64,000 nt of DNA, taken from positions 310,001-374,000 of the forward strand of contig NZ_SOCE01000002.1 in NCBI RefSeq assembly GCF_004365175.1. Direction: 5' to 3'. Positions 18,400 to 26,358 of the stretch are shown in pieces. Numbering within the stretch: position 1 is the first letter of the stretch; each line of letters begins with the position of its first letter. Source of the DNA: Kribbella voronezhensis (GTDB taxonomy: Bacteria; Actinomycetota; Actinomycetes; Propionibacteriales; Kribbellaceae). The position numbers and the translations under genes are program-made. The notes beneath the pieces were generated by a model, which was not told where the DNA came from, ran no database searches, and saw only the letters and a program-made list of their open reading frames with translations.

Positions 18400-18429
18400 G
18401 GGTCCTCACCTTATGCCGGAACTGCGTCC

Positions 18430-18462
18430 TGACTGCGTAGTCAGAATGTGTCTACGTAGTCA
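18430..18462. promoter_or_regulatory. Paired LacI operators TGACTACGTAGTCA-like
   Basis: TGACTGCGTAGTCA (18430-18443) and TGTCTACGTAGTCA (18449-18462) each differ by one base from the perfect palindrome TGACTACGTAGTCA. Their centres are 19 bases apart, close to two helical turns, which suits two dimers on one face. They lie 31-63 bases before the lacI ATG. Confidence 0.7.
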
Positions 18463-18507
18463 GAACGTCAAGCCACGGTAATCACACTGTGACCTAAGCC
18501 ACGCCGG

Positions 18508-19047
18508 CTATTCGGTGCGGAGGACAGGCTCCTGCGGCTCGGACAGCAGCGCGATACGGGCGCGCAGCTGCTTGGGGGTGCGGGCCAGCGAGATGGCCAT
18601 CGGCACCACCAGAACGGCGGGGATGAGCAGATACCAGTGCGAGTAAACGAAGACGCCGATGAGGTCGGCTGCCGCGTAGACGGCACCAGCGATCGCCAGC
18701 AGGGGATACCGGCGCCGTACCTCTTGGAGCTGTCGCTGAGCCAGCCGCAGGGCGGCCGCCCGTACTTCGGGATCTGCTGGAGCCGGTCCCTTACGCGCTG
18801 CCCGCATCGCTGTCCGCCGATCCTCCGCAGGGATCGGCCCGAGTGCGTGCTGTTCCGTCCGCCACCTGTATTTCAGGGCCATCGCGGTGCCGAGGCCCAC
18901 GATCACACCGACCGTCGCTGCCGGAAGGAGTGCCTCACGCCAACTGCCGCCGTCGATCAAGCCGACTGCGAACAGCACGGCTGTCCATGGAACCGCGGTG
19001 ACGGGGAACAAGGCCCAGGTCGGCAGCGAGATCAGGCGGTTGCGCAT
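18508..19047 (-). CDS. Hypothetical membrane protein
   Basis: A 179-residue protein that I do not recognise. Hydrophobic segments near residues 8-30 and 38-58, then a charged middle (about 60-110, rich in Arg, Ala and Glu), then two hydrophobic segments near 113-133 and 137-155 suggest four membrane helices with a cytoplasmic central loop. It starts 25 bases after the stop of the TetR gene on the same strand, so it probably shares that transcript and may belong to the TetR regulon. Confidence 0.7.
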   Translation of the reverse strand: MRNRLISLPTWALFPVTAVPWTAVLFAVGLIDGGSWREALLPAATVGVIVGLGTAMALKYRWRTEQHALGPIPAEDRRTAMRAARKGPAPADPEVRAAALRLAQRQLQEVRRRYPLLAIAGAVYAAADLIGVFVYSHWYLLIPAVLVVPMAISLARTPKQLRARIALLSEPQEPVLRTE

Positions 19048-19072
19048 GGGCTGAGTATCAGCCCGGGAAGGA

Positions 19073-19660
19073 TCAGCGGGCTGGTTCTTGGGTGGGTGGG
19101 GTGGTGATCAGACGGACGGCTTCGGTGATGTGGTGGCGGAGGGTTTGGGTGTCGCTGGTGGCCTCGGGGTCGAGGGGGGTGCCGAAGGGGTTGGCTGCGG
19201 TGTAGGCCGTGGCCAGGGTCATCACGACGGTGTAGAGGAAGTCCGGCGGGAAGGCGGAGCTGGTTTTTCCATCAGCCTGGGCGGCCGTGATGCCGGCGAC
19301 CTTCGAGTCGCGCGCCTGAGCGCGGGCGGCCGGCTCGGCGGCCTGTGCCTCGAGGTTCGACCAGGCGAGCAGGCGCATCACGTCCGGGTTCTGCATCGCG
19401 AAGTCGAAGACGCGGCCGGCCTGGGCGGGCAGGTCGTCGGGGGTGGGCAGCACCGCTCCCGAGTACACCCGGGAGAGGTGATTGTCGAGGACGGTGGTGA
19501 ACAGCGTCTCCTTGTTCTCGAAGTAGACGTAGATCAGGTTCTTGTTGCACCCGGCCGTCTTCGCGATGCGGTCGACCCGGGCACCCGCCACGCCGTACGC
19601 GGAGAACTCCGCCATCGCCGCCTCGAGGATCCGCTCCTTGGTCGCCTCGGCCTTGCCCAT
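19073..19660 (-). CDS. TetR-family repressor
   Basis: A 195-residue TetR protein. The helix-turn-helix lies at about residues 26-45 (GARVDRIAKTAGCNKNLIYVYF); the C-terminal helical domain resembles TetR_C proteins that often control a neighbouring oxidoreductase. AAGGGG is about eight bases before the ATG. The gene is divergent from an aldo/keto reductase, and the 106 bases between them hold two inverted copies of TTGACTAACCGGTTA. It should repress both directions and respond to a small ligand that is not readable here. Confidence 0.92.
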   Translation of the reverse strand: MGKAEATKERILEAAMAEFSAYGVAGARVDRIAKTAGCNKNLIYVYFENKETLFTTVLDNHLSRVYSGAVLPTPDDLPAQAGRVFDFAMQNPDVMRLLAWSNLEAQAAEPAARAQARDSKVAGITAAQADGKTSSAFPPDFLYTVVMTLATAYTAANPFGTPLDPEATSDTQTLRHHITEAVRLITTPPTQEPAR

Positions 19661-19696
19661 CGGTGCACCCCTTCTCTCGATGCCTCAGCCTAACCA

Positions 19697-19749
19697 TTGA
19701 CTAACCGGTTAGCTGGTCCTAGGCTGCTTTTGGGTAACCAGTTAGTCAA
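19697..19749. promoter_or_regulatory. TetR operator pair with -35-like hexamers
   Basis: TTGACTAACCGGTTA (19697-19711) and its inverted copy TAACCAGTTAGTCAA (19735-19749, one mismatch) face each other. Each begins with TTGACT. On the plus strand TTGACT at 19697 is followed 17 bases later by TAGGCT (19720-19725), a plausible promoter for the reductase. The minus-strand copy also starts with TTGACT, and a weaker -10 is possible. The core CTAACCGGTTAG is a perfect palindrome. Confidence 0.75.
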
Positions 19750-19766
19750 TTATCAGAAGGTGTGAC

Positions 19767-20633
19767 ATGACCTCGACTCTTCCCGGCGGCGCGCTGCGGC
19801 TCGCCGACGACCTGACCCTCGGCCGGATGGGGTACGGCGCGATGCAGTTGGCCGGCCCCGGTGTGTTCGGCCCGCCGAAGAACCACGACGAGGCGATCGC
19901 CGTACTGCGAACCGCCGTCGAGCTGGGCATCAACCACATCGACACCAGCGACTTCTACGGGCCGGTCGTCACCAACGAGCTGATCAAAGAGGCCCTGCAT
20001 CCGTATCCCGACGACCTGCACATCGTCACCAAGGTCGGTGCCCGGCGCGGCGACGACGCCACCTGGATCCCGTCCCTGGAGCCCGAAGACCTGAAGGCGC
20101 AGGTCCGCGCGAACCTCGACCACCTCGGTCTGGACGTTCTCGACGTCGTCAACCTGCGCGCGCCCGGGCATGAGCAGACCACGGATGTCTCGCTGGCCAA
20201 GGAATTCACCGCACTCGCCGAATTGCAGCAGGAAGGACTGATCAGGCACCTCGGCCTGAGCGGCGTCTCCGATGTCCAGCTCACCGAGGCACAGGCGATC
20301 GCCCCGGTCGTCACTGTGCAGAACCTCTACAACGTCGCCAATCGCTCCGACGACGCTTTGGTCGACCGCTGTGCGGTCGAGGGCATCGCGTACGCGCCCT
20401 TCTTTCCGCTGGGCGGCTTCACGCCACTGCAGTCGGACACCCTCGCCAAAGTCGCCACCCGCCTCGGCGCCAGCCCGCAACAGGTAGCCCTCGCCTGGCT
20501 CCTGCACCGCTCACCGACCATCGTCCTCATCCCCGGCACCTCGTCGGTCACCCACCTCCACGAAAACTTCGCTGCCGCCTCCCTCACTCTCCCCGAAGAC
20601 GCCATCACCGAACTAGATGCCATCGGCAAGTAA
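19767..20633 (+). CDS. Aldo/keto reductase
   Basis: A 288-residue NADPH-dependent reductase of the AKR superfamily. The catalytic Asp and Tyr are seen at about D59 and Y64 (HIDTSDFYG) and the Lys at about K89 (IVTKVG). The position usually held by the active-site His aligns with Arg131 (DVVNLRAPG), a variant I recall in some actinobacterial members; it may alter substrate choice. The cofactor loop near IPGTSSVTHLHEN is present. It is transcribed divergently from the TetR gene and is its probable target. AGAAGG precedes the ATG. Confidence 0.93.
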   Translation: MTSTLPGGALRLADDLTLGRMGYGAMQLAGPGVFGPPKNHDEAIAVLRTAVELGINHIDTSDFYGPVVTNELIKEALHPYPDDLHIVTKVGARRGDDATWIPSLEPEDLKAQVRANLDHLGLDVLDVVNLRAPGHEQTTDVSLAKEFTALAELQQEGLIRHLGLSGVSDVQLTEAQAIAPVVTVQNLYNVANRSDDALVDRCAVEGIAYAPFFPLGGFTPLQSDTLAKVATRLGASPQQVALAWLLHRSPTIVLIPGTSSVTHLHENFAAASLTLPEDAITELDAIGK

Positions 20634-20643
20634 CTGGCCACAG

Positions 20644-20685
20644 TTGCAACAACCTGCAAAACAAGGCGTTTGCAGCAATGTGCAA
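20644..20685. promoter_or_regulatory. Unidentified operator pair TTGCA-N6-TGCAA
   Basis: Two 16-base inverted repeats of identical design occur at 20644-20659 (TTGCAACAACCTGCAA) and 20670-20685 (TTGCAGCAATGTGCAA), 26 bases apart. They lie upstream of the small secreted protein at 20759. The regulator is not evident; the nearest regulator gene has different operators. Confidence 0.55.
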
Positions 20686-20758
20686 TGCGGTTGGGCTATC
20701 GCGGCAGGCGCTCCGTTCATAGCTTCGAGCTGTCAACTTTCCAGCTCGAGGAGATGGC

Positions 20759-21238
20759 ATGAAGAGTTTTCGCAAGGTCGCATCGGCGCTGGCAGTGCTG
20801 CCGCTGGCTATCGGAGGACTGGTCGCTTCGTCCGGAGCGGCTTCGGCGTCGGTAGTCGTGGGTCCGGGCCAGCGAGGGCACACGTGCAGCGGCTACAAGT
20901 ACGCGGATTCCACCCACACCCGCTACTGGCAGACCTGTGCCTGGGTTGATCTCGGGCATGTGTTCTTCACGGTCGACTTCGGCAATTCCAGCAACTTCGA
21001 ATGGGATCCCTGGTCGACCTACGAGGACTACATCTCGTCCGGCGTCCCCAAGACCTGCGTCGACGGGCACGAGACGAACTTCACGGTCCCCGCTCATTCG
21101 ACGTCGCACACCTTGCCGGACCATTGCTGGATCCCGCGGGCGAAAGGCGCCTACGCCTCTGTCGGCAAGGTTTGGTACAACAGCTCCCAGACCAGCCCTG
21201 TGGAGCAGCACAGCCCGACCCTTCAGGTCCTGGGCTAG
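20759..21238 (+). CDS. Small secreted protein of unknown function
   Basis: A 159-residue protein. Residues 1-31 form a classical signal peptide (MKSFRKV, hydrophobic core, cleavage likely after ASGAASA or ASAS). The mature part is about 130 residues, rich in aromatic residues and carries four cysteines (in HTCSG, QTCAW, KTCVD, DHCWI) that could form two disulfides, which suggests a compact extracellular beta protein. I do not recognise the family. GAGGAG is five bases before the ATG at 20759; an out-of-frame ATG lies just before it. It stands alone between a putative operator pair and a strong hairpin. Confidence 0.75.
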   Translation: MKSFRKVASALAVLPLAIGGLVASSGAASASVVVGPGQRGHTCSGYKYADSTHTRYWQTCAWVDLGHVFFTVDFGNSSNFEWDPWSTYEDYISSGVPKTCVDGHETNFTVPAHSTSHTLPDHCWIPRAKGAYASVGKVWYNSSQTSPVEQHSPTLQVLG

Positions 21239-21247
21239 ACGGTGAGG

Positions 21248-21281
21248 CCGCCACCCCGGAACATCTGGGCCGGGGTGGCGG
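21248..21281. terminator. Terminator hairpin after the secreted-protein gene
   Basis: A perfect 12-base stem (CCGCCACCCCGG with CCGGGGTGGCGG) and ten-base loop starts nine bases after the stop at 21238. It lies before the preferred start of the next gene, so it is probably a terminator and not coding. Confidence 0.75.
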
Positions 21282-21292
21282 TTGGGACGGGT

Positions 21293-22342
21293 GTGCATGG
21301 TGAATACAAGGTGCCCGGTGGGAAGTTGGTTGTCGCGGATCTCGACGTGGTCGGGGAGGTGGTGCGGCGGGGGCGGATCAGCGGGGACTTCTTTCTCGAG
21401 CCGGATGATGCGCTGGAGCGGATCAACGCGGCGCTGGCCGGCGTACCGGTGGGGGCTCCGGTGGCGCAGATCGCTGCCAGGGTGCGCGGTGTGCTCGGCG
21501 ACGGGGTCGAGATGGTCGGGTTCTCGCCCGAGGCGGTGGCGGTCGCCGTACGGCGTGCTTTGACCGGTGCCTCGGCGTGGACCGATCACGCGTGGGAGTT
21601 CGTCCACGACGTACCACGGGAGCCGGCGCTGCAGATGGCGCTGGACGAAGTGCTGGCCGAGCAGGTCGGATCGGGGGAGCGGGCGCCGACGTTGCGGATC
21701 TGGGAGTGGGCCTCGAACGCGGTGATCATCGGCAGCTTCCAGTCGCTGGCCAACGAGGTCGACCTGGCCGGCGCCGCCAAGCACGACGTGACGGTGGTAC
21801 GCCGGATCAGCGGCGGCGGCGCGATGTTCGTCGAACCCGGCAACACGATCACCTACTCGCTCTACGTGCCCGAGTCGCTGGTGTCCGGGCTGTCGTTCAT
21901 CGACTCGTACGCCTTTCTCGACGACTGGGTCGTCGGCGCGCTGAACGAACTGGGCATCGCCGCGACGTACCAGCCGATCAACGACATCACCTCGCCCGCC
22001 GGCAAGATCGCGGGTGCCGCGCAGAAGCGGTTCGCGGGCGGCGCCGTCCTGCACCACGTGACGATGGCGTACGACATGGATGCCACCAAGATGCTCGAGG
22101 TACTGCGGATCGGCCGCGAGAAGATGTCCGACAAGGGCACCAAGAGCGCCAACAAGCGGGTCGATCCCTTGCGCAGCCAGACCGGTCTGGAGCGTGCCGA
22201 GGTGATCAAGCGTCTGGTCGGCACCTTCGCCAACCGCTACGGCCTCGACGACGCCACGATCGACGACGAGACGGTCGCCGAAGCGCAGCGCCGGGTCGAG
22301 TCGAAGTTCGGCACCGAGGAGTGGCTCACCAGAGTCCCCTGA
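21293..22342 (+). CDS. Lipoate-protein ligase A-like protein (accessory domain first)
   Basis: A 349-residue member of the biotin/lipoate ligase (LplA/LipM) fold. The first 80 or so residues (GEYKVPGGKLVVADLDV) match the small accessory domain normally at the C-terminus of LplA; the catalytic domain follows, with RRISGGGAMF at about 170-179 and lysine about 238 in GKIAGAAQ. It may attach lipoate or octanoate to E2 or GcvH domains, or be an amidotransferase. GTG 21293 is preferred over GTG 21242 because the longer form would begin inside a 12-bp terminator hairpin and lacks family similarity. No strong ribosome binding site is visible. Confidence 0.82.
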   Translation: MHGEYKVPGGKLVVADLDVVGEVVRRGRISGDFFLEPDDALERINAALAGVPVGAPVAQIAARVRGVLGDGVEMVGFSPEAVAVAVRRALTGASAWTDHAWEFVHDVPREPALQMALDEVLAEQVGSGERAPTLRIWEWASNAVIIGSFQSLANEVDLAGAAKHDVTVVRRISGGGAMFVEPGNTITYSLYVPESLVSGLSFIDSYAFLDDWVVGALNELGIAATYQPINDITSPAGKIAGAAQKRFAGGAVLHHVTMAYDMDATKMLEVLRIGREKMSDKGTKSANKRVDPLRSQTGLERAEVIKRLVGTFANRYGLDDATIDDETVAEAQRRVESKFGTEEWLTRVP

Positions 22343-22369
22343 CCCGTACGCCGGTACGCCGGTTACCGG

Positions 22370-22395
22370 GAACGGGCAGCGTTCGTTGCCCGTTC
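22370..22395. terminator. Terminator hairpin after the ligase gene
   Basis: GAACGGGCA (22370-22378) pairs perfectly with TGCCCGTTC (22387-22395) over an eight-base loop, 28 bases after the ligase stop and about 40 bases before the peptidase ATG. Confidence 0.65.
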
Positions 22396-22436
22396 GGGCA
22401 AGACCTGGTGGGTGCGGCGCGGCTACCGTTCGAGGT

Positions 22437-24104
22437 ATGGCTGACCGGCCGCGCCGTGTCCAGGACGCCCGTGCGACCAAGCCGGTGGCCGGGCGGCACC
22501 AGCCTGCGCCCGCACCGCCGGAACACGAGCTGGCCCGGCTCCAGCGGCAGGTCGGCAACCGGGTGGTGGCCGACTTCGTCACCTCGCTGGCCGTGCAGCG
22601 GCTCAAGGAGGGTGACGGACCCTCGCACGACGTCGGTGTGATCCAGCAGCAGCTGAACCTCGTCAGTGGCGTGGCCCGGCTCGCGATCACGGGCCGGTTC
22701 GATCCGGAGACGACCGCGGCCGCGAAGGCGTTCCAGCGCAAGCTGATCGCCGAGAAGGTGGCCGGTGTCGTCGAGGACGGCATCGTCGACGGGGTCACCC
22801 ACGCTCAGCTGAAGTCGCGGGCTCCGTCGGTCACGATCAGCGGGACCGACACGGTCGTCGTCGGGCCGGGCAACACCCAGGTTCCGCTCAATCCCGCGCT
22901 CGGAACGCACAAGCAGCTGCAGGCCGGTGCGAAGGGGGTGGCGGTCAAGGAGCTGCAGGACCGGCTCAACCACAGTGGCGCCACGACCGGCAAGAAGCTC
23001 GTCATCGACGGCATCTTCGGGACCAAGACCGACGCGGCGCTGAAGGAGTTCCAGACCAGCGTCAAGGTGGCCGCGAACGGCGTTGCGGACCCGGGGACCT
23101 GGGCGAAGCTGGAGACCGCGGGTGCCGCGGGCCAGGGGCACGTCGAGTTCGACTGGCGCGAGGAGGTGGAGGGGGTGAAGAACGTGGGGCTGCGCGCGGC
23201 GTACGACTGGAAGCTGTCCAAGACCGCGCTGTCGATCAGCGTCGGCATCACCTTCACCAAGAAGCAGGCCGGGGTCGACGCGAAGATCAGCCAGTGGCTG
23301 AGCGACATCAAGGAGATCTGGAGCACGTTCAAGGCCGTCAACCACAGCGACCCGAAGAAGAAGAGCATGAACCTCGACTTCAAGGCTGTTCGCGGTGGGG
23401 GCGACCATGCCGTCGACGTGTTCAGGTTCGATCCGGCGCTGCCGAAGAAGCAGCGCGGAGACAGCCGGTCGAACTCGGGCACCTGGTACACGATCGATCC
23501 GCGGCGCTCGATGGCGCCGCACGAGTTCGGTCACCTGATCGGGCTGGCCGACGAGTACAACCGGACCGAGGACCACTACGTGGCGACCACCGGTGAGGAG
23601 CCCGACGTGGCCGACCCGGCCGGCGTGGCCGCGGACGGCACGAAGCTCGCCACGAACATCAAGGCCAACCTGCCGCTGACCGACGTACTGGCTGCCCCGA
23701 TCGCGGCCAGCGACGACAAGCGCTGGGGCGCGAAGCTGGCTGCCGTCGTGAACGGCGCGCTGGGGGAGAAGCAGGGTGGATTCTCCCGGTTCGTGGCGCA
23801 GCAGTACGCGAAGGCGAACGCGGGCGCGTCGGTCTACAACGACATCCAGGCGGCGTTCAACGCGAAGGCGGTCACCGGGTTCCAGGAGAACTTCCGGCTC
23901 GCGGTCACGCCGTTCCTCTATTCCAACAAGAGCCTGATGGGGACCATGGAAACCACACCGGCCAAGGGCGGCGGCGGTCTGAAGGCCGCCGACCACGAGC
24001 ACCCGATCGAACCGCGGCACGTGCAGCCGTACGTGAACCTGCTGGCGCGGGAATGGACCCTGCAGACCGGTGCCGCGGACGTCTGGAAGCCGGAACGCCG
24101 ATGA
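22437..24104 (+). CDS. Peptidoglycan-binding metzincin-like metallopeptidase, eCIS-cargo-like N-terminus
   Basis: A 555-residue protein without a signal peptide. Residues 32-44 (LARLQRQVGNRVV) resemble the short LQR-x-x-GN-x-x-V element I recall near the start of actinobacterial contractile-injection (eCIS) associated proteins. Two peptidoglycan-binding-type repeats follow (about 64-125 and 160-226). A zinc peptidase motif HEFGHLIGLAD spans 362-372, with the third ligand probably Asp372 as in snapalysin-type metzincins. ATG 22437 gives the natural start; TACCGT seven bases upstream suggests a leaderless transcript. It overlaps the next gene by four bases. It may be a secreted or injected cell-wall-targeted protease; the substrate is unknown. 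Confidence 0.75.
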   Translation: MADRPRRVQDARATKPVAGRHQPAPAPPEHELARLQRQVGNRVVADFVTSLAVQRLKEGDGPSHDVGVIQQQLNLVSGVARLAITGRFDPETTAAAKAFQRKLIAEKVAGVVEDGIVDGVTHAQLKSRAPSVTISGTDTVVVGPGNTQVPLNPALGTHKQLQAGAKGVAVKELQDRLNHSGATTGKKLVIDGIFGTKTDAALKEFQTSVKVAANGVADPGTWAKLETAGAAGQGHVEFDWREEVEGVKNVGLRAAYDWKLSKTALSISVGITFTKKQAGVDAKISQWLSDIKEIWSTFKAVNHSDPKKKSMNLDFKAVRGGGDHAVDVFRFDPALPKKQRGDSRSNSGTWYTIDPRRSMAPHEFGHLIGLADEYNRTEDHYVATTGEEPDVADPAGVAADGTKLATNIKANLPLTDVLAAPIAASDDKRWGAKLAAVVNGALGEKQGGFSRFVAQQYAKANAGASVYNDIQAAFNAKAVTGFQENFRLAVTPFLYSNKSLMGTMETTPAKGGGGLKAADHEHPIEPRHVQPYVNLLAREWTLQTGAADVWKPERR

Positions 24105-24820
24105 CCGTGCGACTGACGCTCAGCAACTACGGCTCGTCGACGCTGGAGATCGGGCTGGTCGTCGACGACGACGGCCATGTCACCGGCTGGCAGACCTCAG
24201 GGTGGCGGGTCGGCCGGTTCGCCCGCGACCTGACGGCAAAGGAACGTACTGCGCTCGCGCACGCCCTGGAATCGGCCCGAGCCACCGCCGCCTCCGCAGC
24301 AGCCGCGACTGCTGAACCTGGGCCGCCGGCGGCACGGGCCTCCAGCGGATCGACCGAGCAGTTGGTTGCCGACGGTCTGCCCGACGCCACCTTCGCCTCG
24401 AACGCGAACCCGCCAACCGGGTACGAAGACCTGATCCGCGTACTACGTGCCATCCGCGAAGATCTCGCTGATTTCCCGTCGGCAGCGATCGAACTGACCG
24501 TCGCCGGTACGCCGGTCCGCGTCGCGCTCCGGCACGTCGGCGACGAGCCGATCGGCGTACGCACGGCAGGCGAGCTCCGGATCGAGGCGCTCGTCTATGA
24601 CAAGGACTACCTGATCGTCGACCGGAAGCTGCAGACGGTCGAGCCGCCTGAACTGGACGGTGCTGTGTCTGCCGGGTGGGAGTTCGCGCTCGTCGGTCGG
24701 TGGTCGTTGCCCAAGGCACCCAAGGGTGGGTTCTCGAACATCACGGTGGGTCCGCTGCGGGTCGACTCCGTCGGTGACGGGGTCTTCCGGAAGACCGAGT
24801 TCAGTTGGGGGACCGAATGA
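24101..24820 (+). CDS. Unknown protein paired with the metallopeptidase
   Basis: A 239-residue protein that I do not recognise. Residues 1-60 form a predicted beta-rich unit ending in a helix (LTAKERTALAHALESA); an Ala-rich linker of about 30 residues follows; residues 115-235 form another mixed unit. There is no signal peptide or membrane segment. The start overlaps the peptidase stop (ATGA), and its own stop overlaps the methyltransferase start, so it is made with both. The N-terminal shape is loosely like small protease inhibitors of the emfourin type, which are also encoded beside their proteases; this is a guess from architecture, not a family match. Confidence 0.65.
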   Translation: MTVRLTLSNYGSSTLEIGLVVDDDGHVTGWQTSGWRVGRFARDLTAKERTALAHALESARATAASAAAATAEPGPPAARASSGSTEQLVADGLPDATFASNANPPTGYEDLIRVLRAIREDLADFPSAAIELTVAGTPVRVALRHVGDEPIGVRTAGELRIEALVYDKDYLIVDRKLQTVEPPELDGAVSAGWEFALVGRWSLPKAPKGGFSNITVGPLRVDSVGDGVFRKTEFSWGTE

Positions 24821-26358
24821 CCGGTGCAGGGAAGTCGATCGAGTCGGTGCTGGACGCAGTACAGGCTCCCGGCCGTACTGCGCTGCGGCTGTCCGCGTCG
24901 CCGTTGTGGGACCGGCAGCGGGCCTTCTACGACCGGGGCGCACCGGAGATCTGGGGCGGCGGCGACGTACCGCACGGCATCACCGGCAACCCGCGGATCG
25001 CGAACACCTATGCCCGGATCGCACTGGAGTTCCTCCGCACCTCAGCGGTTCCCGACACCGCCGATGCGGAGGACGTGCCGCACCTGGTCGAGTTCGGTGG
25101 TGGGACGGGGCGGTTCGCCTATCTGTTCGTCCGGCAGTTGCGGGCGCTCGCTCCCGGTCTGCGGTTCACCTACGTGGTGACCGACTTCGCGGCCGAGCGG
25201 GTGAGCGCCTGGGCCGCCCACCCGTCGTACGGGCCTCTCATCGAGGAGGGTCTGATCGATTTCGCCGTCCTCGACGCCGATCGGCCCGGTCCGCTGGAGT
25301 TGCTCGTCTCCGGCCGGACCATCGGTCCCGGATCGCTGCGCGCACCGGTGATCGGGATCGCCAACTACGTCTTCGACACCTTGCGCCACGACTGCTTCGC
25401 CATCCACGGCGGCGACCTGCTGGAGCTCAAGGTGGCAGCCGAGGAAGAGTCGATCGAGTGGGAGACCGGCCCGTGTGAGCCGATCGGTGCGGACCTCGCC
25501 GCCGTCCTCGACCACTACCGGGAGTGGCTCGACGACACCGCGGTACTCGCGCCGGTCGGCGGGATGCGCTGCCTCGAGTTCCTCGCCGGGCTGACCGCGG
25601 GATCGAGCCTCGCGATCGTGGCCGACAAGGGTCACCGCACCCGGGCGGAGCTGTGCTCCTCGGCGACTCCGGCGGTGGTGTTCCACGGCAGCGCGTTCTC
25701 GCTGATGGTCAACTTCGACCTGCTGGCCCGCTGGGTACGACGGCGTGGCGGCGTCGGCATCCTGCCCGCCGAGCCGGCGAACAGCCTGGTGGTCGGAGCC
25801 TTCGTCCAAGGCCCGATGGCCGAACCGGAGCGGTTCACCGCCTGGGTTCAGGACCAACTGGTCGATACCGGTCCGGACAACACGTTCAGCCTGCGCCCCC
25901 TCCTCGGTACGGCGGCTTCGCTCTCGCTCGAGGCGATGCTGGCGAGCCTGCGGCTGTCGCGCTGCGATCCCACCTTGCTGATCGAGTTCCTGCCGGCGTT
26001 ACTGGACGTGCTCCCGGGTGCGCCTGAGGTGACCAAGCTGGAGCTGCAGCGGATCCTCGGCCAGGTCTGGGACAACTACTTCCCGATCGGCGAACCGATC
26101 GACCTGGCGCTGTGCCTGGGGTTGCTGCTGTCGGCGATCCAGCGCTTCGCCGAGGCGATCGAGTTCCTCGAGCTCTCGGTCAAGGAGCATCCCGACAGCG
26201 CACCGGCGGCGTTCTCGATGGCGATCGCGCGGCGCGGGATGCGCGATCTGCGGGCGGCCCGGGAGTCCGTGGAGCGAGCGCTCCAGCTCGAGCCCGGGTT
26301 CTCGGAGGCGCGCTCGTTGCGAGCCATGCTCGCCGAAGAGCTCGCCGGGGCGTGCTGA
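24817..26358 (+). CDS. MidA-like SAM methyltransferase with TPR-like tail
   Basis: A 513-residue protein. Glycine-rich motif I (LVEFGGGTGRF, about 90-100) and an N-x-x-x-D element (IANYVFDTL) resemble MidA/NDUFAF7-type protein methyltransferases. The C-terminal 90 residues contain helical repeats (AIEFLELSVKEHPDS, ARESVERALQLEPGF) like tetratricopeptide units, which bind partner proteins. ATG 24817 overlaps the previous stop by four bases and is preferred to a TTG 12 bases earlier. It ends by one-base overlap (TGATG) with the YbjN-like gene. It may modify a protein of this cassette; the target is unknown. Confidence 0.75.
   Translation: MTGAGKSIESVLDAVQAPGRTALRLSASPLWDRQRAFYDRGAPEIWGGGDVPHGITGNPRIANTYARIALEFLRTSAVPDTADAEDVPHLVEFGGGTGRFAYLFVRQLRALAPGLRFTYVVTDFAAERVSAWAAHPSYGPLIEEGLIDFAVLDADRPGPLELLVSGRTIGPGSLRAPVIGIANYVFDTLRHDCFAIHGGDLLELKVAAEEESIEWETGPCEPIGADLAAVLDHYREWLDDTAVLAPVGGMRCLEFLAGLTAGSSLAIVADKGHRTRAELCSSATPAVVFHGSAFSLMVNFDLLARWVRRRGGVGILPAEPANSLVVGAFVQGPMAEPERFTAWVQDQLVDTGPDNTFSLRPLLGTAASLSLEAMLASLRLSRCDPTLLIEFLPALLDVLPGAPEVTKLELQRILGQVWDNYFPIGEPIDLALCLGLLLSAIQRFAEAIEFLELSVKEHPDSAPAAFSMAIARRGMRDLRAARESVERALQLEPGFSEARSLRAMLAEELAGAC

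Noticed and set aside
20726..20748. Hairpin CGAGCT with AGCTCG before the secreted-protein gene
   Set aside because: Only six base pairs with an eleven-base loop; too weak to claim a regulatory structure although it touches the ribosome binding site.
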